A stretch of DNA of 64,000 bases from CAZSIA01 sp045126355 (GCA_045126355.1 JBGVOE010000065.1:1-64000), one strand, 5' to 3'. Positions 17,526 to 27,093 are shown, counted from the first letter of the stretch. Numbers and translations: made by a program. Notes: generated from the sequence alone by a model not told the origin.

Positions 17526-18435
17526 GAATGTTTACAAAAAGTTTGTTACTGATAAATCTTGCAATATGGTTTTAAATGGTGTAAGTTGTGATATTGCTGA
17601 TGGTGAAAAAGTTGTTATTATTGGTGCTAGTGGTAGTGGTAAGTCTACACTACTTCGTTGTATGAATCTCCTTGAAAAACCAACATTCGGTGAAGTATGG
17701 ATTGATGATAAATTAATTACTCCTATCGATCCATATCTACATGAAGAAGTTATTAAAGCTAGTAAAACTTTTAAAAAGATGATTGCTAGTTATGATGTAG
17801 TAAATGATGATGTTATTAATTCAGTTATTAAAGAAATAAAAGAAAAAGATTTACTTAATGAAAAAAATGATGGTAAGGAATATAAAAATTTAGTTAAAAA
17901 AATCTATAAAGAAAATCATTTAGATATTGATTTAGTTAGACAAAAGATGGGTATGTGTTTTCAACACTTTAATTTATTTAATAACTTAACTATTATGGAT
18001 AACTTAATCTTAGCTCCAGTTGAACTTAAATTAATGACGAAAGAAGAAGCAACAGAAAAAGCTACTACTTTATTAAAAAGAATTGGATTATATGAGAAAA
18101 AAGATTCGTATCCTGCAACACTATCTGGTGGGCAAAAACAAAGAATTGCGATTATCAGAAGCTTATGTATGAATCCGAAATATATGTTATTTGACGAACC
18201 TACAAGTGCCCTTGACCCAGAGATGGTTGGAGAAGTTTTAGAACTGATGAAAAGCCTAGCTAAAACAGGTATGAGTATGGTTGTTGTAACTCATGAGATG
18301 GGATTTGCAAAAGAGTTCGCTGATAGAGTTATTTTTATGGATGGTGGAGTAATTGTTGAAGAAGGCACTCCTGATGAAGTATTTAATCATCCTAAAAATG
18401 AAAGATTAAAAGCTTTCTTATCAAAAATTTTATAA
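17512..18435 (+). CDS. Amino-acid ABC transporter ATPase with a large insertion
   Basis: 307 residues from GTG 17512; the in-frame TTG at 17503 is only 2 bases from the AAAGGAG ribosome site and is less likely. GlnQ/HisP-type ATPase: Walker A GASGSGKST (38-46), Q-loop Gln151, signature LSGGQ (204-208), Walker B YMLFDEP, and an H-loop in VVTHE. Residues about 75-140 are an extra, charged, mostly helical segment between Walker A and the Q-loop that is absent from ordinary GlnQ proteins (about 240 residues). It partners with the fused protein upstream, which it overlaps by 14 bases. Confidence 0.9.
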   Translation: MISIKNVYKKFVTDKSCNMVLNGVSCDIADGEKVVIIGASGSGKSTLLRCMNLLEKPTFGEVWIDDKLITPIDPYLHEEVIKASKTFKKMIASYDVVNDDVINSVIKEIKEKDLLNEKNDGKEYKNLVKKIYKENHLDIDLVRQKMGMCFQHFNLFNNLTIMDNLILAPVELKLMTKEEATEKATTLLKRIGLYEKKDSYPATLSGGQKQRIAIIRSLCMNPKYMLFDEPTSALDPEMVGEVLELMKSLAKTGMSMVVVTHEMGFAKEFADRVIFMDGGVIVEEGTPDEVFNHPKNERLKAFLSKIL

Positions 18436-18442
18436 TAGAATG

Positions 18443-18476
18443 CTCTAATTAAGGAAACTTAGTTAGAGTTTTTTAT
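18443..18476 (+). terminator. Terminator after the amino-acid transporter
   Basis: CTCTAATTAAG and CTTAGTTAGAG pair around GAAA with one mismatch, followed by TTTTTT. It closes the T-box operon. Confidence 0.85.
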
Positions 18477-18561
18477 TATTTTATAAAAAAATAAATAAAA
18501 AAATGTAAAATTTGTGTTAGAATATAAAATGATATATTATGTAGAAAGAGGTATATAAATT

Positions 18562-18852
18562 ATGTTAACAAGTAGTCAAAAAAGAGAATTAAAATCAATG
18601 GCAAATAGATTAAACGCTGTCTTTCAAGTAGGTAAAGATGGTGTTAATGGAAATATGATTATCGATATTTTAAATTATTTAAATAAAAATGAATTAATGA
18701 AAGTAAGTATTTTACAAAATTGTCCACAAACTAAAGATGAAGTTGCGGATATTTTTAGCGCTAATGGTATTGAAGTTGTTCAAATCATTGGTAAAACAAT
18801 TGTTTTATATAAACATAGTGAAAACGCAAAAAATCCAATCATTTTAAAATAG
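18562..18852 (+). CDS. yhbY: YhbY family RNA-binding protein (CRM domain)
   Basis: 96 residues matching the single-domain CRS1/YhbY (CRM) fold over its full length: LTSSQKRELKSMA at the start, QVGKDGVN near residue 22, and GIEVVQIIGKTIVLYK near the end. YhbY associates with pre-50S ribosomal particles and helps large-subunit assembly. AAAGAGG precedes the ATG. It is the first gene of a unit that continues into polA after 12 bases. Confidence 0.9.
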   Translation: MLTSSQKRELKSMANRLNAVFQVGKDGVNGNMIIDILNYLNKNELMKVSILQNCPQTKDEVADIFSANGIEVVQIIGKTIVLYKHSENAKNPIILK

Positions 18853-18864
18853 GAGGTGTTCGGT

Positions 18865-21483
18865 ATGAAAAGAATTATTCTTATTGATGGAAATTCTTTG
18901 ATGTATCGTGCTTATTACGGGACTGCATTTACTGGAAATTTAATGCAAAACTCAAAAGGATTATATACTAACGCTATTTATGCTTTTATTAGAATGCTTG
19001 ATACGTTAATTAATCAAAAGTATGACAATATTTTAGTTGCTTTTGATGCTGGTAAGAAAACATTTCGTCATGAAATCTTAGATTCATATAAAGATGGTCG
19101 TTCACCAATGCCTGATGAGATGCGTATGCAAATTCCACATATAAAAGAGTATTTACATTTAATGAATATTAAAGAATATCAATTACCTTTATATGAGGCA
19201 GACGATATTATTGGTAGTATGGCTAAAGAAGCAATGGAAGCTGGATATCATGTTGATATTTATTCTAGCGATAAAGACTTACTACAATTAGTCAATGAAA
19301 ATACAACTGTTCATTTAACTAAAAAAGGTTTAACTGACCTTGATGATTATACTCCAGAGAAAGTTGTTGAAAGATATGGCCTAACGTATAATCAAATGGT
19401 TGATTTAAAAGCATTGATGGGAGATCCTAGTGATAACTTAAAAGGTTTACCTGGTGTTGGGGAAAAGACCGCTATTAAGCTTTTACAACAATATGGATCA
19501 CTAGCTAATTTAATTGAACAAAAGGAAAGCATAAGTGGTAAATTAGGTGAAAAGATTAGAGAATTTTATAATGACGCCCTAACATGTCAAAAGATGTGTA
19601 CTATTAATCGCCAGTCACCACTTGAGATAACTTTAGATGATACAGCTAGAAAAGAACCTAATTTTAGTAAACTTAATGAATTTTATTATTTCTTAGAATT
19701 TTATAGTTTTATTAAGAAAAATAAAAAGTTAGAAGAAAAAGATTTAGGTGAAAAGACTTATCAAGTTATTGATAATCCTACTGATTTAAAGAAGGTTTTA
19801 CTTCCAAACAGTTATTTATTTTTTGAAATGATGGAAAGTAATTATCATAAAGCTAACTTAAGTGTAATTGGTCTTAAGAATGAAGCTGGTATCTTTATGA
19901 TAGATCCGCTTTTACTTGAAGAATCACTTGACCTAAGATTATTTTTAACTGATGATAATAACAAAAATATCTTTGATTTAAAACGTGCAAAAGTTTGGTT
20001 AATGGAACACGGATTTGATTTAGCTGGTGTTAGTTATGATATGATGTTAGCTTCATATATTTGTATTCCAAGCCTAGACAATAGTGTTTTTGAAAAAGTA
20101 TGTAATCATTTTAGTTATAATGATGTTCCTTTATATGATTCAATTTATGGTAGTGGTGCTAAAGCAGGGCTTCCTAAAGATGAAATTTTATATGATTATG
20201 TAGCTAAAAAACTTATAGCTATGGAAAGCCTAAAACCAACTATCTTAAAAGAAATTGAAGAAAATGATCAGTTAGATTTATTAAATAATATTGAAATTCC
20301 ACTAGCTTCTGTCTTAGCTAAGATGGAAGTGGCTGGTATGAAGATTGATTTAGCTGAATTAGAGTCTCAAAAGATTTTATATGAAGATGAGATTAAAGAA
20401 CTTGAAAGTAAAATCTATGAATTAGCAGGTATTACTTTTAATATTCAATCTCCTAAACAATTAGGTGAAGTTTTATTTGAAAGATTAATGTTACCGGTTA
20501 TTAAGAAAAGTAAATCAGGTGCATATACTACAGATATTGAAGTTTTAAGTCGTTTAGTTGATGAACATGAAATAATAAATTACATTATTCGTTATAGAAC
20601 TGTTGTAAAATTATATCAAACTTATTTAGTAGGATTAGAACAACAAGTTCATTCTGATGGAAAAGTTCATACTATTTTCCAACAAGCTTTAACTACTACA
20701 GGAAGATTATCTAGTATTGAACCTAATGTTCAAAATATTCCGATTAGAACATTAGAAGGTAGAAAAATCAGAAAATTATTTGTTCCAGCCAATGATAATC
20801 TTTTATTTTCAAGTGACTATAGTCAAATTGAATTAAGAGTATTAGCTCATATGGCATCATCACCTGCATTAATTGAAGCTTTTAAAAATAATTTAGATGT
20901 TCATAGTGAAACAGCTAAAAAGATTTTTGCAACTAATGAAGTTACATCTGATTTAAGAAGAAAAGCAAAAGCTGTTAACTTTGGTATTATTTATGGAATT
21001 AGTGCGTATGGACTATCTAATGATGTTGAGATTAGTATGAAAGAAGCTAAAGAGTTTATTGATAAATATTTTGAATTATATCCTGAAATTAAAACATTCA
21101 TGGATTCAACAATCGAATTTGCTTCTAGTGCTGGATATGTCTTAACATTATCTAATCGTAGAAGATATATTCCGCTTTTAAAATCAAATGTCTATATGCA
21201 GAAAGAAGCAGCTAAAAGAGTTGCGATGAACGCGCCTATTCAAGGAAGCGCGGCTGATATTATTAAGGTTGCGATGATTAATATTGACCGTGAAATAACA
21301 GAACGTAAGTTAAAGAGTAAAATGGTATTCCAAGTACACGACGAATTAGTTTTCGAAGTTACTCCTGATGAAGTAGAAATAATCGAAGAATTAGTTTTAG
21401 AAGAAATGAAGTATGCATTTAGATTAAGTGTTCCACTTGATGTTTCATATGGATTTGGAACTAATTGGATGGAAATCAAATAG
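18865..21483 (+). CDS. polA: DNA polymerase I
   Basis: 872 residues from ATG 18865; an in-frame GTG at 18856 lies inside the AGGAGGTG ribosome site and is not the start. The order is the 5'-3' exonuclease/flap domain (1 to about 290, DGNSLMYRAY and FDAGKKTFRHE), an exonuclease-like middle domain, then the polymerase domain with DYSQIELRV (motif A), RRKAKAVNFGIIYG (motif B) and QVHDELVFE (motif C). The middle domain lacks the DxE pair of the proofreading site (here FFEMME), so 3'-5' proofreading is probably lost, as in several Bacilli. Acts in repair and Okazaki fragment processing. Confidence 0.97.
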   Translation: MKRIILIDGNSLMYRAYYGTAFTGNLMQNSKGLYTNAIYAFIRMLDTLINQKYDNILVAFDAGKKTFRHEILDSYKDGRSPMPDEMRMQIPHIKEYLHLMNIKEYQLPLYEADDIIGSMAKEAMEAGYHVDIYSSDKDLLQLVNENTTVHLTKKGLTDLDDYTPEKVVERYGLTYNQMVDLKALMGDPSDNLKGLPGVGEKTAIKLLQQYGSLANLIEQKESISGKLGEKIREFYNDALTCQKMCTINRQSPLEITLDDTARKEPNFSKLNEFYYFLEFYSFIKKNKKLEEKDLGEKTYQVIDNPTDLKKVLLPNSYLFFEMMESNYHKANLSVIGLKNEAGIFMIDPLLLEESLDLRLFLTDDNNKNIFDLKRAKVWLMEHGFDLAGVSYDMMLASYICIPSLDNSVFEKVCNHFSYNDVPLYDSIYGSGAKAGLPKDEILYDYVAKKLIAMESLKPTILKEIEENDQLDLLNNIEIPLASVLAKMEVAGMKIDLAELESQKILYEDEIKELESKIYELAGITFNIQSPKQLGEVLFERLMLPVIKKSKSGAYTTDIEVLSRLVDEHEIINYIIRYRTVVKLYQTYLVGLEQQVHSDGKVHTIFQQALTTTGRLSSIEPNVQNIPIRTLEGRKIRKLFVPANDNLLFSSDYSQIELRVLAHMASSPALIEAFKNNLDVHSETAKKIFATNEVTSDLRRKAKAVNFGIIYGISAYGLSNDVEISMKEAKEFIDKYFELYPEIKTFMDSTIEFASSAGYVLTLSNRRRYIPLLKSNVYMQKEAAKRVAMNAPIQGSAADIIKVAMINIDREITERKLKSKMVFQVHDELVFEVTPDEVEIIEELVLEEMKYAFRLSVPLDVSYGFGTNWMEIK

Positions 21484-21495
21484 AGGAGAATATTT

Positions 21496-21996
21496 GTGGA
21501 ATTAATTAAAATTAGACGTTCTGTAAGAGAGTTTACTGATGAAAAAATAAGTGATGATGATATTAAAAAAATCATTGAAGCTGGTATATGTGCACCTAGT
21601 GCGATGAACCAACAACCTTGGGAATTTATTGTTATTAACGATAAAGAAATCTTAAATAAATTAAGCGAGAAATTGTCTCCGCTTTATGCAAAAAGTAAAG
21701 TAAGTATTATTTTATGTATGCGTAAAAATAATTTAAAAAGTCCTACAAGAGTCGCTCAAGATATGAGTGCTTGTATGCAAAATATGATGTTAGAAGCAAC
21801 ACATTTGAATATCGGTTCTTGCTGGATTGGAACTTATCCTGATCCAAATAGAATGTTACCACTATCAACTATATTACAAATTCCTAGTGATATTGAACCT
21901 TTTTGTGGGCTTGTCTTAGGTCATCCTAAAGATTTAACAGTCTTTAAGGAAGTAGAAAGAGAAGCTATTATCCACTATAATAGATACAATGCCTGA
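21496..21996 (+). CDS. Nitroreductase family protein
   Basis: 166 residues starting at GTG 21496 behind AGAGGAG. FMN-dependent nitroreductase fold: RRSVREFTDEKISDDD at the start, the flavin-contact region AGICAPSAMNQQPWEF, and SCWIGTYPD near residue 115. The family reduces nitro, quinone or flavin substrates with NAD(P)H; the true substrate is unknown. It is short but within the family range. It overlaps mutM by 8 bases, so translation is probably coupled. Confidence 0.87.
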   Translation: MELIKIRRSVREFTDEKISDDDIKKIIEAGICAPSAMNQQPWEFIVINDKEILNKLSEKLSPLYAKSKVSIILCMRKNNLKSPTRVAQDMSACMQNMMLEATHLNIGSCWIGTYPDPNRMLPLSTILQIPSDIEPFCGLVLGHPKDLTVFKEVEREAIIHYNRYNA

Positions 21997-22816
21997 GTTA
22001 CCAGAAGTTGAAACTGTCCGACAAACATTAAGAAGAAATATCTTAGGTAAAACAGTAGAGGGTATTACTGTTTTATATGAAAGAATGCTTGTTGGTATTA
22101 AAAGGGAAGAATTTGTAGAAAAATTAGTTGGTAAAAAAATTATTGAAATCTATCGTTTAGGAAAATATTTATTCTTTGAGTTTTCAGAGGGTACTTATTT
22201 AATATCGCATCTTAGAATGGAAGGTAAATATTTTATTAAACCTAAAGAGGATGAAGTTGTAAAACACGAACATATTATCTTTGAATTTACTGATGGCGTG
22301 TCTTTAAGATATGCGGATGTAAGAAAGTTTGGTACAATGGAGATAAGAAGTAAAGAAGATTTATTTACTACTCATCCATTATCGTCTTTAGGTATGGAAG
22401 CAAATATGCTTACAAAAGAATATTTGAAAGAAAAAATGGAAAGTCGTCATAGAGATTTAAAAGCATTCTTATTAGATCAAACTATGATTGCTGGAATTGG
22501 AAATATTTATGCAGATGAGATTTGTTTTTTAGCAAATCTTAATCCAGCGCAAGATATATTTTATTTAGATGATAATGATTATGAGGCGATTGCTGAAGCT
22601 GCTAAAGTTGTTATTAATAAAGCTATTTTAGCTGGAGGAACAACAATAAGATCATATACATCAAGTTTAGGTGTAACTGGACTATTTCAGCTGCAATTAA
22701 ATGTTCATACAAAAAAAGGTGAAGCGTGTCCTAAATGTGGTAATACGATTGTTAAGGTGCGTGTTGCTGGACGCGGAACTTATATTTGTGAAAATTGTCA
22801 AAAAATTAAGAATTAA
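21989..22816 (+). CDS. mutM: Formamidopyrimidine-DNA glycosylase
   Basis: 275 residues. It begins MPELPEVETV, with Pro at position 2 and Glu at 3 that form the catalytic centre after Met removal. The helix-two-turn-helix region contains GIGNIYADEICF, and the C-terminal zinc finger has CPKCG with CENCQ. It removes 8-oxoguanine and nicks the abasic site. Its place between polA and coaE matches the B. subtilis order. The start overlaps the nitroreductase end. Confidence 0.96.
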   Translation: MPELPEVETVRQTLRRNILGKTVEGITVLYERMLVGIKREEFVEKLVGKKIIEIYRLGKYLFFEFSEGTYLISHLRMEGKYFIKPKEDEVVKHEHIIFEFTDGVSLRYADVRKFGTMEIRSKEDLFTTHPLSSLGMEANMLTKEYLKEKMESRHRDLKAFLLDQTMIAGIGNIYADEICFLANLNPAQDIFYLDDNDYEAIAEAAKVVINKAILAGGTTIRSYTSSLGVTGLFQLQLNVHTKKGEACPKCGNTIVKVRVAGRGTYICENCQKIKN

Positions 22817-22870
22817 TTTTATATATTTGTGTTACAATTAAAATATATAAATTTTTAGGAGGTGATTAAT

Positions 22871-23464
22871 TTGGGAAAAGTAATAGGACTTACTGGTTCG
22901 ATAGCTAGTGGTAAATCAACTGTATCAAATAGATTAAAATCGATGGGTTATCAAGTTATTGATTGTGACCAAATTAATCATGAAATATTAAAAAAAGATA
23001 ATATTGGATATACTTTAGTTGTTGAAGCTTTTGGTAGTGATATCTTAAATTCTGATTTAGAAATCAACCGAAAAGCTTTAGGAAATTTAATTTTTTCTAA
23101 TAATGAATTAAAAGAAAAATTAAATAATATCTTACATCCTTTAATTAAAGATATCGTAAAGAAGGAAATAGATGGAAGTAGCGAGAAGTTAATCTTCTTA
23201 GATTGTCCATTATTATTTGAAACTGATTTTCATAAATTATGTGATTACACGATTGTAGTTTATGTTAATCTAGACACTCAAATTCAGAGATTAATGCAAA
23301 GAGATGGTATTACATTTCCTGATGCATTAAAAAAAATATATGCCCAAATGCCTTTAGATGAAAAGTTAACTTTGGCAGATTTCGTTGTTGATAACTGTCA
23401 TGCATTAGCTGATTTAGATTGGCAAATAAAACAATTATTATTTAGGTTAGAAAGGATGATGTAA
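22871..23464 (+). CDS. coaE: Dephospho-CoA kinase
   Basis: 197 residues from TTG 22871; the in-frame GTG at 22862 is part of AGGAGGTGAT and so is the ribosome site. The P-loop GLTGSIASGKST is at the N-terminus, followed by DCDQINHEI and the lid region LMQRDGIT. It phosphorylates dephospho-CoA, the last step of CoA synthesis. Another CoA gene, coaX, is at 35188. A single base separates it from the next gene. Confidence 0.95.
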   Translation: MGKVIGLTGSIASGKSTVSNRLKSMGYQVIDCDQINHEILKKDNIGYTLVVEAFGSDILNSDLEINRKALGNLIFSNNELKEKLNNILHPLIKDIVKKEIDGSSEKLIFLDCPLLFETDFHKLCDYTIVVYVNLDTQIQRLMQRDGITFPDALKKIYAQMPLDEKLTLADFVVDNCHALADLDWQIKQLLFRLERMM

Positions 23465-23465
23465 T

Positions 23466-23807
23466 ATGTCATTTTATGAAACTAGAGAATTACATATAAA
23501 AGAAGCTTTTAGAACACATTGGTATCAAGGAAGTTATGAGGAAATAAAAAGAGCTATTTTTAAAATGGCTGATGATTTAGGCTACGATGTTATTGATGTT
23601 AATGACACATTCCGTGAAATGTTATTAGAAGGACCACATGTAGTTATCGTTAAAATCACATCATATAATCGTTATGAACAAGGTGTTGATTTTAATATTT
23701 CAACTAAATGGTTATTAGACTTAGGTAGAGGTAAAGGTTTAGTTAATGGTTTATATAATCATATTGGTAAATATGCAAAATTTAAAGGAGTTTCTCTTCA
23801 TCCATGA
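23466..23807 (+). CDS. Small conserved-looking protein of unknown function
   Basis: 113 residues, no signal peptide, no membrane span and no motif I recognise. It is predicted mixed alpha/beta and acidic-to-neutral, with two glycine-rich stretches (LGRGKGLVNG near residue 86). GAAAGGATG lies upstream. It overlaps the 3' neighbour dnaB by 4 bases (ATGA) and follows coaE by one base, so it is a translated member of a replication/repair operon. In B. subtilis the gene before dnaB is nrdR; this protein has no Cys4 zinc ribbon or ATP-cone and is not NrdR. Confidence 0.7.
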   Translation: MSFYETRELHIKEAFRTHWYQGSYEEIKRAIFKMADDLGYDVIDVNDTFREMLLEGPHVVIVKITSYNRYEQGVDFNISTKWLLDLGRGKGLVNGLYNHIGKYAKFKGVSLHP

Positions 23808-25000
23808 TTAAGACTTTTGATATGCTCTCACAAATCACTGTTTACGCTTCAACAACGCTTAACAGTGATGATGTGAATGTAATAACATTATTATATGCTC
23901 CTTTAATTGAAGCGGATGCATATAAGATGTATATGACACTACATTCACTTCTTAATAGGACAAGCTTACAATCTCAAACCTTACATCAAAAGGAATTATT
24001 AGATATCCTAGGTCTAAACCCTAATAGCTTTGGTGAAGCACGTCTTAAACTTGAAGCTATTGGTCTTTTAAACACGTATAAGTGTAATAATGAATATATG
24101 TTTTTATTAAAGTCTCCTCTTACAGCCAAAGGATTTTTATCTGATGGTGTTTTAGGTATGTACTTATATTCATTATTAGGTGATACAGAGTTCAAAAGAA
24201 TTCAAAGATTATTCCAAATTAAAACAGTGGATAAAACTGGTTATGATGAAATTACAGCTTCATTTGATGATGTATTTAAATCAGTTGAAGAAATTAAAAT
24301 TAGTAATGAAGAGTTTATTATTGACCGTAGATTTAATGCGGGTATTAAGATTAAAAATTATGATTTTGATTTCAATTTATTTGCCTCTGGTATTGCCTCA
24401 ACTTTCCTAGAAGGAAAAAGAATCACAAAGAAATTTCAAACATTTATTACTAATATTGCCTATGCTTATGGTTTTACTGAGTCTGAAATGCAAGAAATTT
24501 ATAATAAATCACTTAATAGTAGTGGTAACTTTGATTATACTTTATGCAGTAAAAAAAGTAGAGAAAAATACGCTGAAACTCATGAAAGAAAATTACCACT
24601 ATTGGGTGTACAAGATGAGGTAGAAAAAACTGAATTAGAAGAATTATTCTCAACGCTTCCAGCTAAGAATATTATTGAAACTTCTACTGGTAATAAGGTT
24701 GCTTCAAGTATTGATATTGATAAAATTCAACAATTATATCAAGAGTATGATACACTACCACGTTCAGTAGTAAATGTATGTGTAATTTACGCTATTAAAA
24801 AATGTGAAGAAGTTCCTGCTTTTAGTTATTTTGATACTATTTTAAAGGATTGGATAAAAAAAGAAATTGTTACTTTTGACCTAGCGGTAAAAGAAGTTTC
24901 TGCTCGTGAAAAAGCCGCGGCTAAAAAGAAAGGAACTAAGGATCCAAATTGGTTAAAAGAATATGTTAAAAACTTTGAAGAAGGAGTGGAATATCTATAA
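23804..25000 (+). CDS. dnaB: Replication initiation and membrane attachment protein DnaB
   Basis: 398 residues. The N-terminal winged-helix region resembles Bacillus DnaB (VNVITLLYAPLIEADAYKMY and a helix-turn-helix around QKELLDILGLN). A DnaD/DnaB2-type domain lies at about 305-370 (YDTLPRSVVNVCVIYAI, SYFDTILKDWIKK). The protein helps load the replicative helicase at oriC and at restarted forks together with DnaD and DnaI. Immediately followed by dnaI with a one-base stop/start overlap (TAATG), exactly as expected for this pair. Confidence 0.88.
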   Translation: MIKTFDMLSQITVYASTTLNSDDVNVITLLYAPLIEADAYKMYMTLHSLLNRTSLQSQTLHQKELLDILGLNPNSFGEARLKLEAIGLLNTYKCNNEYMFLLKSPLTAKGFLSDGVLGMYLYSLLGDTEFKRIQRLFQIKTVDKTGYDEITASFDDVFKSVEEIKISNEEFIIDRRFNAGIKIKNYDFDFNLFASGIASTFLEGKRITKKFQTFITNIAYAYGFTESEMQEIYNKSLNSSGNFDYTLCSKKSREKYAETHERKLPLLGVQDEVEKTELEELFSTLPAKNIIETSTGNKVASSIDIDKIQQLYQEYDTLPRSVVNVCVIYAIKKCEEVPAFSYFDTILKDWIKKEIVTFDLAVKEVSAREKAAAKKKGTKDPNWLKEYVKNFEEGVEYL

Positions 25001-25815
25001 TGAGTGCTACAGAAAAGTTAATTGAACTTTATAGAAAAGAACCACTTCTTAAAGGAGTAACTTTAACAAGTAAAAATATTAAAGACGCCATCTTTTATGT
25101 TGATGAAGTTTCTAATTGTAAAAAATGCAAGGGATTAGAATTTTGTAAAAATAAAATATGTGGTATTAAACCTGTCTTCGATGGTGAAAATATCTTATAT
25201 GAGTCTTGTCAATATAAAGTTATTGAAGATAATAAATTAAATGTTGATACGACATTTGCTTCTAACTATATTAAGAATGCGACATTAAGTAATTTTGCAT
25301 TAACAAGTGTGGTTAGAGAAAAAGCTTATAATTATGCTTTAAAGGTTTTAGATAATGTTAAGAAATTACCAAATGGTTTATACTTGCGTGGTAATTTTGG
25401 AACAGGTAAAACATACTTTTTAAGTGCATTAGCTAACGAGCTTGCACAAAAAGGAGTTAAAACAATTTTAGTATTTATGCCTGATTTAAGCCGTAATTTG
25501 AAAAATGCTATGGCTGAAAACTTGCTGGAAAGCCGTGTTGAATTATTAAAAAATGTTGATGTGTTGATGTTAGATGATTTAGGTGGAGAAATGGTAAGTA
25601 ATTGGTTAAGAGACGAAATTATTGCCCCTATTATTCAATATAGATTAATGAATGATAAACCTATTTATATATCATCAAATCTTGATTACAATCTATTAAG
25701 AGACCATTTTGCTTCAACTAAAGGTGAAGTTGATAATATTAAATCAAATCGTATATTAGAACGCATTAAAAAAATGACTAAATGCTTAATTATGGAAGAA
25801 GAATATAAGCAATAA
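25000..25815 (+). CDS. dnaI: Primosomal helicase loader DnaI
   Basis: 271 residues. N-terminal zinc-binding domain with Cys40, Cys43, Cys49 and Cys54. The AAA+ domain has Walker A GNFGTGKT (131-138) and Walker B MLDDLGGE. DnaI holds and loads the replicative helicase ring onto DNA. Start codon ATG overlaps the dnaB stop. Confidence 0.94.
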   Translation: MSATEKLIELYRKEPLLKGVTLTSKNIKDAIFYVDEVSNCKKCKGLEFCKNKICGIKPVFDGENILYESCQYKVIEDNKLNVDTTFASNYIKNATLSNFALTSVVREKAYNYALKVLDNVKKLPNGLYLRGNFGTGKTYFLSALANELAQKGVKTILVFMPDLSRNLKNAMAENLLESRVELLKNVDVLMLDDLGGEMVSNWLRDEIIAPIIQYRLMNDKPIYISSNLDYNLLRDHFASTKGEVDNIKSNRILERIKKMTKCLIMEEEYKQ

Positions 25816-25824
25816 GGGATTATT

Positions 25825-27093
25825 ATGAAAAAAATATCAATTAATGATTTACCTAGAATTAAAAATGAATTAAAAGGTTATAAACTAACATATAATCAAG
25901 AGGGTATTGTTAAGTTTGATAACGGTAATACTACTTTAGAATATGAGTTAGATGACTATATAACAATAAATGAAAAGTTATATATGCCTAATTATGATAA
26001 CTGTATCCTAAATATAGATGCGTCATTATGTAAGTATTATGGAATTGATGTTAAGTATAAAACTTTTGGTGAGTTAGATAATGTATTAGAAAGTAGGAAA
26101 TATAAACATATCGCTATTATGCTTTTAGATGGTTTAGGATCTTATATTTTAAGAAATAATTTATTAGATAATTCGTTTTTAAAAAATCATAAAGTGTGTG
26201 ATTTTAATGCATTATTTCCTCCGACAACTGCATGTTGTGTTCCAGGACTTTGTAGTGGTAAAGAACCGGTAGAAACCGGATGGGTTGGATGGAGTAACTA
26301 CTTTACTGAGGTTGGAAAGTATGTAGTTTTGTTTAGAAATGAAGAGTATTTTTCAGGTGAAAAACTAGATATTGATATCTTAGGTGATATCTTACCTTAT
26401 AAGAATTTCTATCAAGATTTTAGTACACATGTCTTTGAATTAGGACCAGCATTTACTCCTTCAAAGTGTGAAACTTTTAAACAGATGTGTGATAAATATA
26501 TTGCTGAAGTTAATAAGCATGAGTCATCATTTTGTTATATGTATTGGGGTGAACCTGATACAACAATGCATATAACTGGTGCTTATTCAAAAGATAGTAA
26601 AAAAGTAATTAAAGATATTGATGATACTTTAAAAGAATTTGAAAAACAATTGCCAGAAGATACATTAATAATTATTACAGCTGATCATGGTCATATTGAT
26701 TGTAAACCTATCTACTTAGCTAATTTTAAAGATATATTATCACTTTTAACAAGACTACCAAGTAATGAAGGAAGATGTGCATTCTTTGAAGTTAAGCCTT
26801 TTAAAAAAGGAGAATTTGTAAAATTATTCAATTCTTATTTTGGTGATTATTTTACTTTAATTAGCAAGAATGATTTTATTGAAGAAGGTTATTTAGGAAA
26901 TAATATTAATAATGTTAATTATAAACTTGACTCATTTATTGGTGATTTCGTAGCAATAGGTAAGAAAAATTATTATTTTAATTTTGATCCTGTTATCTCA
27001 TGTGAAGCTTTAGATGAAATGGTATTTAAATCTCATCATGCTGGTATAACGGCGGCTGAGATGGTTATTCCATTTATCTTAGTTAAAAAATAG
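25825..27093 (+). CDS. Alkaline-phosphatase-superfamily phosphodiesterase
   Basis: 422 residues, cytoplasmic by sequence. The first about 80 residues are a small beta-rich region. The catalytic domain follows with LLDGLG (metal aspartate), FPPTTACC (threonine nucleophile), DTTMHITG and TADHGHID (metal ligands). This is the type I phosphodiesterase/nucleotide pyrophosphatase set of the alkaline phosphatase fold. The substrate is unknown; nucleotide or phosphonate esters are possible. It follows dnaI by 9 bases, and its stop codon abuts the promoter of the thrS leader. Confidence 0.85.
   Translation: MKKISINDLPRIKNELKGYKLTYNQEGIVKFDNGNTTLEYELDDYITINEKLYMPNYDNCILNIDASLCKYYGIDVKYKTFGELDNVLESRKYKHIAIMLLDGLGSYILRNNLLDNSFLKNHKVCDFNALFPPTTACCVPGLCSGKEPVETGWVGWSNYFTEVGKYVVLFRNEEYFSGEKLDIDILGDILPYKNFYQDFSTHVFELGPAFTPSKCETFKQMCDKYIAEVNKHESSFCYMYWGEPDTTMHITGAYSKDSKKVIKDIDDTLKEFEKQLPEDTLIIITADHGHIDCKPIYLANFKDILSLLTRLPSNEGRCAFFEVKPFKKGEFVKLFNSYFGDYFTLISKNDFIEEGYLGNNINNVNYKLDSFIGDFVAIGKKNYYFNFDPVISCEALDEMVFKSHHAGITAAEMVIPFILVKK

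Noticed and set aside
18856..18858. GTG start for polA
   Set aside because: The GTG is part of the AGGAGGTG ribosome-binding site; the ATG at 18865 fits the family.
21240..21575. 111-residue minus-strand frame
   Set aside because: Antisense shadow over the 3' end of polA and the start of the nitroreductase gene.
22862..22864. GTG start for coaE
   Set aside because: Same situation: the GTG is inside AGGAGGTGAT; TTG at 22871 gives the expected N-terminus.
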